Assembly: GCA_019677205.1 (NCBI GenBank)
Contig: JAAMXY010000486.1
Coordinates: 1,329 to 13,893, forward strand
Reading direction: 5' to 3'
DNA from: Pinguiococcus pyrenoidosus
Taxonomy: Eukaryota; Sar; Pinguiophyceae; Pinguiochrysidales; Pinguiochrysidaceae
Length of the DNA: 12,565 bases
Part shown: positions 6,185 through 12,565 of the stretch, in pieces
How positions within the stretch are numbered: position 1 is the stretch's first letter
How the letters are laid out: every line of letters begins with the position of its first letter
The notes under the pieces: generated by a model
Told to the model about the DNA's origin: nothing
The model's input: the letters and a program-made list of their open reading frames with translations, nothing else
Databases searched by the model: none
Program-made: the position numbers and the translations under genes

Positions 6185-7347
6185 ATGTCGTTCCTCAAGG
6201 GTTCGAAGCTGCTGAGTTACATCGACTATCGGATGCGCGTGACGCTGGCGGATAAGCGCAGTCTGGTGGGCACTTTCATGGCTTTCGATCGCCACATGAA
6301 TCTCGTGCTGGGCGACTGCGAGGAATACCGCCGCGTGCGCAGCAAGACCGATGACAAGGAGGTGGAGGAGAGGGAGCAGCGGCGCGTCCTTGGATTGGTG
6401 CTGGTGCGAGGAGAGAATGTGGTGTCTCTCACGGTGGAAGGTTGGTTGGCTTGGAGCTTTTTCCTGGCCCCCCGTTTCTCTGGAAATGCGCGCCGTTCTT
6501 CAGAGGCTAGCTTGGACTCACCGAATCATGCGCAGGACCGCCGCCACCGGCAGACAACGAAAGACTTACGCCAGGCGGACCGGGGCAAGCTAGACCGGCG
6601 GGGAGAGGTACGGCTTTCAAAACCCCAAACTGCGGCAATGCCGACTATCCTTCTACCCTGCTTCACCGTCTTTCTCTTTCACTTTGAACTTCTCATCATC
6701 TTCTTCTTCTAACTTCTCTTCTTCTCCCCTTGTCTGCTCCTCCCAACCTGACGACTAGGGATGCATGTGCCGAATGGTGCAGCGGCGACCAACGGCGCAG
6801 CCCCGGTGGGCTTGGGAGGCCACGTGCGCGGCGTAGGTAAGTCTTTTGCTTTCGCGCTTGTCTCCCCTCCCCCCCTCAAGACGAGAGCGGGAGAGACACA
6901 GAGAGAGAGGGAGAGAGAGAGAGAGAGAGATAGAGCATCAACCTGAGCATGCTTGGCACCAACATTATACAGGTGGACCTTCCGATCTTTTGATGGCGCC
7001 CACACAAACCGTGGCTGCCAGAGGATTTGCGCCGAGGCCCGCCCGTCCGGGCATGCCGATGGGCCCGCCGGCAAGCATTCCGCCGTCGATGCCCGGCAAC
7101 TTGCCTCCAGGAATGCCACCGGGGATGCCGCAGGGGATGCCGCAGGGGATGTCCCCGGGAATGCCACATCGAGGTGAGCCAGCCGCTGCAAAGTAGCGGT
7201 GCTCATGGAAACATTGGAAGATGCGGTGCTCACGCCTGCTCGCTAGGAATGCCACCTCCCATGGGGATGATGGGGAGGCCGCCGGCTCCCGCGTACCCGC
7301 CGATGGCTCGGCCTCCCATGCCGCCGCCACCACGACCGCCCATGTAG
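6185..7347 (+). CDS. SNRPB: SmB (snRNP-associated protein B/B'), spliceosome core, four exons
   Basis: Exons are 6185-6440, 6759-6836, 6973-7173 and 7247-7347; all introns are GT-AG and phase 1. The joined frame is 636 nt, 211 residues. SmB is one of seven proteins of the Sm ring assembled on U1, U2, U4 and U5 snRNAs in the nucleus. Residues 1-86 are the Sm fold: Sm1 includes AFDRHMNLVLGDCEEYRR (33-50) with the conserved Asp and Asn; Sm2 includes RVLGLVLVRGENVVSLTVEG (67-86) with the RG pair that contacts RNA. Restored junctions read TVEG then MHVPNG, and GVGGPSDLLMAP, the latter matching the VGGPS segment known from animal SmB. The tail (about 125-211) is Pro/Gly/Met-rich with PPGM-type repeats and ends RPPMPPPPRPPM, the kind of tail bound by GYF and WW proteins. 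The start at 6185 gives the normal family N-terminus; the frame upstream has no ATG. The donor of intron 1 is GTTGGT, the weakest in the window. Confidence 0.97.
6441..6758 (+). other. SmB intron 1, long and with a weak donor
   Basis: At 318 bp this intron is more than twice any other here. The donor is GTTGGT and the acceptor ACTAG. A strong pyrimidine tract (about 6685-6745) contains TTCTAAC (6707-6713), a good branch-point candidate 46 nt before the acceptor. If the intron is retained, the Sm domain continues in frame for about 90 residues to TAA at 6710-6712 and loses the Pro-rich tail. An internal segment at 6504-6607 is bordered by TTCTTCAG and GTACGG and could be a cassette exon. Confidence 0.88.
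6837..6972 (+). other. SmB intron 2, with a C-rich tract then a GA repeat
   Basis: 136 bp, donor GTAAGT, acceptor TACAG, phase 1 on both sides. It holds a pyrimidine tract (6861-6877) followed by a purine (GA)n-type tract (about 6879-6934). The acceptor therefore lacks the usual upstream pyrimidine run, because the bases before it are GA-rich. The pyrimidine and purine blocks are near-complementary and could pair in the transcript. The purine tract resembles the one at the left window edge. Confidence 0.9.
7104..7163 (+). repeat. Five 12-nt coding repeats (PPGM/PQGM) in SmB exon 3
   Basis: Units at 7104, 7116, 7128, 7140 and 7152 encode PPGM, PPGM, PQGM, PQGM and SPGM. The units at 7128 and 7140 are identical in DNA (CCGCAGGGGATG), showing recent slippage-type expansion inside the Pro-rich tail. 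The repeat number is likely to vary between strains without changing the frame. Confidence 0.92.
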
Positions 7348-7467
7348 CAAGCGGACAAGTCAAAATCGAATCAGAAGCCTTCATCGTTCGTTTGCTTGCT
7401 CAGCTGCACACGCGAGAGAAGCGACAGCGCCTTCGAGTGCGCTGCCAATGTCAGGCTTGTGCCTCCA
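7348..7467. other. Short convergent 3' spacer, SmB and F-box/SNF2 genes
   Basis: Only 120 bp separate the SmB stop from the stop of the minus-strand SNF2 gene, so the two 3' UTRs probably overlap or are very short. I see no canonical polyadenylation signal on either strand and no gene. Confidence 0.6.
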
Positions 7468-10400
7468 TCACAGGTTGAAGCGCACACGTTTCACCGGCCG
7501 GCTTTCGGCCGACGCCGCATCGTCGCGCTCTCCTGCGCGCCGTTCTGAAGCAGAAGGCTTCAAGGGTTTCGTATCTTCCAAGGTCTGCCTATCATTCGAG
7601 GGAGGGGACGCCAGCGCCAGGTTGTCTCCGTAGCCACGCATCAGCCGGATACTTCGAAGCACGAATCGCATCTTGCTTCCCTCCGCGGGAGCCACCAGTG
7701 AGTTTGTGCTGCGACCCGCCAAGCCTAACTGGACGCCTTCGTAGTTCTTGCTGACCTCCTTCTGGACCGTCAGTTCCCCCGTCTTCAGCCGATGGAGGAC
7801 CTCATCCACCGTGCCCCCCGCAACCAGTTGCTCGACTTGCACCGGATGGATGGTGCCCATGCGATGCGCACGGGAGATCACCTGGCGCTCCAAGCTGCTG
7901 TTCCAGATGCTCTCCATCAGGAATATGTGCGTCACGAAGCTGAGGTCGAGCCCATGGGACCCGTCTCTGCCAAGGAGCATCACGAAGCAGTCGCAGCGCT
8001 CCGTGACGACCTTGCTTCGATGGGCCCGACCCGTGCATTTGGCGAAGCGGAGGATGCGCCCTGTTCTTCCGTCCTTGGCGATTCTCTCACCATAGCCATA
8101 GAGCCTGCCCATGAAGTACTCATCAACGTCCTTCTCGTACACGGCCTCCAGGCCCTCCGCGTCGTCGAAGTGGACTCCGAGAATCCGCTGGATGCAGCTC
8201 TGGTCGTTCAGATTGTTGGGCTGCGAGCACGCCGGGCAATACCAGATGCGCTGCTCATTCGTCCGAAACCTCTGGAGCTCGGAGCTCCGGTAGCTTCCCC
8301 AGAACTCCGCCACCGAAGCCTGTCCAAAGTTGCTGATGAGGTCGTGCCCTATGAGGTTCAGCACGCGCCGGTAGCAGGAAAACACCACTGCTTTCACAGT
8401 GCTTTGCTGCCCAGCCCGCGTCGCATCGGCGTTGCCCTTGTAGAGGACGCTTCGAGAACTCTTGCGCCCCGGGCTCAGGTTCGGATCGTACGACTTTCTT
8501 CGCTGGCCGCTCGGCATTCCAGGCAAGCTCCGTCGCTTGGAGACGGTTGACTGCCGTTCTGTGGCCTTCAAGGCCTTGAGCTTTGCCACGAGATACTTCG
8601 ATTTCGTGCCGCCAGCAGCGACCTCAGCAACGTCGTAAAACTTGGCGAAAGCGGGTTCCGCATCCTCATCCTTCTGCGCCTTTCCCTCACGCAGCTGCTC
8701 GGCCTTGACGAAAAGTCGCCGGGACGAGACGACGGGCGAAGAAGCTGCCAAGACTTTGACGCCGCGGTCTCGCTCACTGTCACCACTTTGCTCACCCAGC
8801 GCCGCTGCACCCCCTGCTTGCGCTCCCGTGCGCCCTGGTCCATCGGCGAAGAGGAAGACGATCAGCAAGAGCCTGTGCCGGCGAGGGCGCAGATGCCTCT
8901 GTCTCGACGAGTACCTGGAAGCATCCGGCCTTCTGCGGGGTTGTGCCGCCGAGCCCTCTCGAGCCTTTGGCGGTACTCGCGCGAACTCGAGTCCCTGGAC
9001 TTTTCATACATCTCCTCCTGCCAATTCAGATCAAATCCCGGCTGCACCTGTTGCAGATCGTCGAAGGGAAACTCGTGCCCGCAACCTGGATGCAAGCACC
9101 GCACGATGTTGACGTCGGGAATGTCTTTCGTGACGCACTCGACACAGACCGTGTGTGCACACGGAGTAATAAGCTGAAGCTGCAAGTCGATCCCACAACT
9201 GCAACACCTGCTTGTGCGGCCAAGCACGGCGCGATTCATGAAGTCATTCACGCGCTTCCACTGCTCTTCGGTCGCCTGAATCAGCGGCGTGCGCCGAGTC
9301 TGCACTGCCTTGTCGCTTGCTGGCTGCCCGAACAGGAGTCTCGTGTCCTCTCGATTGTTGTCTCGCAAGTTTGGCTGCTGCCGGCCGCCGCCGTTGCACA
9401 TCAACAGGAGCATGTCGACGTTTCCCATCGCATCCCGATGATTGCCCGGATGCAGTAGGCTCTCTCGGTTGATGCTGGTCTCGTGGGGCTTCTCCGTCAA
9501 GACGATGTTCGCCATCGTAAAAGCAGCGCGGGCATTGTAGTTGAAGGCCTCCTCACGGCTCATTCGCAGGATTGTATCGGATTCGATCGGCGATGGGATT
9601 TCTGGAACGTCGCTTTTCACGTGACGGATCATCAGCCGAGAGAGAATCCTGCGAAGCGAATAGCTGGCGTGGGGTCTCCCATTTTTGAAGTTCTCCGCGA
9701 CCTGGGCATTCCAGTAGCGCTGCTTCTTCTGACTGCCATAGCACGGCTCTCCGAGGAAGACCAGCAGCGCATACAAGCTGTTTAACGCACGGAACCCATC
9801 ACTATCCCGCGTCGGCGTCCCGGACATGACCCACTTTCGCTCCACGTACAAGGTCTTGAGGAGCTTCGTGTAGTTGACGGTCTGCTGCGCGACGCCATGC
9901 CCTTCGTCGACGATGAGACGCAGCCAGTTTACGCGCTGCAGGTTCTCCGCCTCGCGACGCTGACCGGCCATAACCCGGCCCGGGGACGGTCGTTTCTCCG
10001 CACGATCGAGCCGGCGCGACCTTGTTCGGGTGCCTTCGTGTGGCGTCCTGACCTTTGCCTCGTCGGGAAGCGCTCTGAACAGCTGCGAAATCTTCTTGCG
10101 GGGAAGGAGCACCACGAGGCGCTGATCAGTGATCAAGGCATGCTCGTCGGGATCATCGCTATACAGTTTCTGTGGCAAGCTCCCTCGACCGACGTACACG
10201 AAACGGCGGAAAACAGTTTCGTCAGGAAGCGGCCCACTCGGCATTTCCATCCTCGCACTTGTTCGATCTTTGCCATCCGCAGGGCCATTCGCGACACCTG
10301 ATGCGTCTGCGTCACCGGTGCCGTGGCGAGCGGCGGCTTTCTCAGCCTGGAAGCAACGGAGCAGATGCTGCCAGTCCACGTGGATCCGAAGCTGCTCCTC

Positions 10401-12227
10401 CCAGTGATCGACGAGCGGATCCGGCACAATGATCAGGGTAGCTCGGGTCGGCACCAAGTCTCTCAGCTCCTGATCCACCATCAGCCTATCCTTGAACGCG
10501 CGGTCTGCTTGATTCGCGAAGCTCTCCTTCAGGTCCTCGACGCACGTTCGGACAGTGGACTGCATGTCGCCGCTCCCCGGCTTCACCAGCTGCAGCAGAT
10601 CGTCTTGATACTCTTTCACGCCTCGAAGTTCCGCCGCCGCTGCCGGCCGGCCCTGGGCCACGGGGGATCGATCGTGTCTGCTGACCTCCTTCAGCGCCGC
10701 CGCGAAGTAGTGCATCAAATCCTGATTCTCTGACAGTTCTTTTCTATGCTTCGTCTTCAACGTCTTGTAGATGCTAACCAGCGCATCATAGCGCACCCAT
10801 GCCTCGGTCGCCTTCCACCCCCTCTCCGCGAGTTCAAGCCGCTCTTCTCCGGCAGTCTTGCCGGACCGCCTCGTCGACTGCGACCTCACGAAGGCCTTCT
10901 TGCACATCAGCGCGATCACGGACACCGTCTTGCCTAATCCTGGCTCGTCGCACAGCAGACCGCCTCTCACGCCTTCACCGATCTTTGACCGAGCCGAGGG
11001 CCCTGTGAGATCGGCAGCAGTGTAGCTGGACCTCATGGTGAAGTTTCCCGCGTCATCCAGCACGGCCATTCCAGCCGAGCGGCTTTGGTGGCACTGCTCG
11101 AATGGCACGTTCTCCTTCTTCGTCTCCCTTCGCCTCGCTCGCTCGCGCGTCGCAAGGAATCGTTCGCGCGACTCCAACAGGGTTGCCGTGCCGTAGTCTC
11201 CCAGGGTGGCTTCCGCAAGCCGCGGATCACACGCGGCAGCGTCCTTGGCCGACGCCTCCGTTTCCGCTTCCCGCTTCAGCATCCAGTCCAGGCTGCGGAT
11301 CTGATGTGGATACAGGCCAAGCGTGAGGCCGGGAACGATGTACAGACACATCCGCCATAGCTCCTGTGACGCATGGAACGGAGAGAGACGCGTCGAGGAC
11401 GCTGAGTTCAGCTACGCACAGGAAGCATCCGGATGGCGACATCTGCAAAGGATCACCTGGCAAGACGCGGACAGGCTCCAGAGGTCGTGCGGCGTCAGCC
11501 ATGACGAGATCGAGTAGAGCACATTCGGTCTCCCGCTGACCACAGAGACGAGACCGGCCCATCCGTGTATCTCTTGCTGCGCAAAGCCTTTCCATCGCTG
11601 CTCCTCGAAGCAAGCAAGGCTGTCCAGACGAGCCGCGTCGTAGATGCTCGCCAGATCCAAGGGAACCTCGGCACCAACTTCTCCCCGATTCTTGCCCTCG
11701 TTGGCCCAGTCGGTGCGAAGGTTTCTCAGCAGCTCTTGGTCCTCGCTGTCCAACTGCACTCGCAAGCCTTCAACCCATTCCGCCGCAACTTGAGCATGAA
11801 ACTCCACATCCATCAGCAGAAGATCTTCCTTCTCTTCTCCTCCTTGCAGAGCCAACTTCACGGCCTCCCGAAGCACTTCGAATATGGCGTCGTTCTGCCG
11901 AGTGAGGACCGACTCGACGTCGACATCGCGAAGCCTCGTGGCCCGAACCTGCGTCTCGAATCGTCGATCACCGCCGCGTCGGTCCTTCGCCAACAGTAGT
12001 AGCACGTAGATGTCCGTGAGGCGCCTCGGCCACGCACTTGCGGCCGGGTGGACCTCCAGAAAAGCTTCATCCACTTGGATTCGCACGCGCTCTTCCTTCT
12101 CATCTTGGACGACCTCCAAAGGTTCATCCACGACTCTTCGGAGGACTTCCGCCTTCTCCAGCCGCCCAAGCTGTGCTGCCCGCGCCAGTAGAAACACTCG
12201 ACCTTTCCAGAAGCCGAAGGTCTGCAT
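7468..12227 (-). CDS. F-box / SNF2-family ATPase / RING protein, three exons
   Basis: Exons are 12227-11457, 11363-8915 and 8834-7468; introns are 93 bp (phase 0) and 80 bp (phase 1). The joined frame is 4587 nt, 1528 residues. Residues 1-230 are an unassigned acidic helical region. An F-box-like segment (about 236-275) reads SSWLTPHDLWSLSASCQ and, across intron 1, ELWRM. The SNF2 N-lobe shows LYPHQIRSLDWML, Walker A DEPGLGKT (396-403), IIVPDPLVDHW (568-578), DEGH (743-746) and SGTPT (771-775). A C3HC4 RING-like finger has Cys977, Cys980, Cys992, His994, Cys997, Cys1000, Cys1013 and Cys1018. The C-lobe has KAVVFSC (about 1221), GLDLSFVTHIFLMESIW (1368-1384) and QVISRAHRMG (1391-1400). An NLS-like PVKRVRF is near the C-terminus. 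From memory of the family, this order matches the plant F-box/SNF2 protein type (Arabidopsis At3g54460), including the motif wording of the C-lobe. Likely a nuclear ATP-driven DNA translocase with ubiquitin-ligase potential; targets are unknown. The ATG at 12227 is the first after an in-frame stop; an extra upstream exon cannot be excluded. Confidence 0.93.
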
Positions 12228-12565
12228 GGGAGCCGAGCCTCTCGTTCTGTACAGCAGCGCTGGCTAAGGATCTGTCCAACCAGCACAGAATGAGCCTGAA
12301 AGCGCCCACAGCTCTCACACGTTCCCCTCCAGCCTTTGCGAAGTCCAGGCGAAGGTCACGTCTCGAGAACTTCAGTATGCCGATGTGAAGCAGGGGCGCT
12401 GAAAGGTGGCACCGCGGCAGAAAAGCTGCAGCTTAGAGCTCGGAGGCCGGAGGCCAGAAGCCAGAAGCGGATCGAAATCGATTCTTCTTTCGTTCAGAAT
12501 ATTAACAGGGGGTCCCGTTAACAACTGGCACCTGTCCGCCCCATCGCAAATGTGGGCTTTTGTGG
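12228..12565. promoter_or_regulatory. Upstream region of the F-box/SNF2 gene
   Basis: This 338-bp end region should contain the 5' UTR and promoter of the minus-strand gene. Visible elements are a perfect 12-bp palindrome AAGCTGCAGCTT (12423-12434), short 7-nt direct repeats (GGAGGCC twice, then AGAAGC units, about 12442-12468), and an imperfect dyad of TTAACAGGG facing TCCCGTTAA (12502-12521). No TATA box or gene is seen. Another gene may begin beyond the window edge. Confidence 0.45.

Noticed and set aside
6131-6712. SmB as an unspliced 193-codon protein starting at 6131
   Set aside because: The 6131 start is TTG. The family N-terminus begins at ATG 6185, and the expected Pro-rich tail is recovered only by splicing at 6440/6759, with phases agreeing at all three introns.
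7468-11351. Two separate SNF2-related genes, one per long minus-strand frame
   Set aside because: The two frames hold the N- and C-lobes of one motor. An 80-bp GT-AG intron (8914-8835) with matching phase 1 joins them, and neither half would function alone.
11364-12227. Separate 271-residue gene upstream of the SNF2 gene
   Set aside because: Splicing 11456-11364 in phase 0 completes an F-box-like motif and leads straight into the SNF2 domain. The unspliced ending is a short Cys/Arg-rich run without meaning.
7468-12227. HLTF/Rad5 identity for the SNF2 gene
   Set aside because: The RING between lobes is shared, but I see no HIRAN domain at the N-terminus. The C-lobe wording (GLDLSFVTHIFLME, ISRAHRMG) and the F-box fit the plant F-box/SNF2 type better.

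Overview
The window is eukaryotic nuclear DNA. Five protein genes can be built only by assuming spliceosomal GT-AG introns, and one of them is the core splicing protein SmB. Coding regions are GC-rich and gene spacing is tight, with 120 to 560 bp between genes. Eleven introns can be placed by matching reading phase on both sides. Ten are 59 to 136 bp long and one is 318 bp. The style suggests a unicellular alga or other compact-genome protist. I see nothing that fixes the lineage and do not name one.

Layout, left to right. A CA microsatellite and a long purine (GA) tract occupy 1-166. A seven-exon DUF389 membrane protein gene lies on the minus strand (2120 to 314). A divergent spacer follows, then an unrecognised 545-residue coiled-coil protein with a lysine-rich tail on the plus strand (2494-4131). 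After a convergent spacer comes a single-exon PP2C-family Ser/Thr phosphatase on the minus strand (5624 to 4341), with a likely N-myristoylation start. A 560-bp divergent spacer (5625-6184) follows. It carries a strong imperfect inverted repeat (5790-5879) and two short tandem arrays. A four-exon SmB (snRNP B/B'-type) gene lies on the plus strand (6185-7347). A 120-bp convergent spacer follows, then a three-exon, about 1528-residue F-box/SNF2 ATPase/RING gene on the minus strand (12227 to 7468). The window ends in the upstream region of that gene.

The genes alternate in orientation throughout (-, +, -, +, -), so every spacer is either a shared promoter region or a shared 3' region. They do not form one pathway: membrane protein, coiled-coil protein, phosphatase, spliceosome core and chromatin/DNA-repair-type ATPase look like ordinary housekeeping genes.

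The items most worth a second look are three. First, the 90-nt inverted repeat between the phosphatase and SmB. Second, the domain build of the SNF2 protein: an F-box restored across an intron, a RING between the helicase lobes, and a degenerate RanBP2-like zinc finger inside the second lobe. Third, SmB intron 1, which is unusually long and contains a possible frame-shifting cassette exon. I see no mobile element, CRISPR array, tRNA or rRNA.
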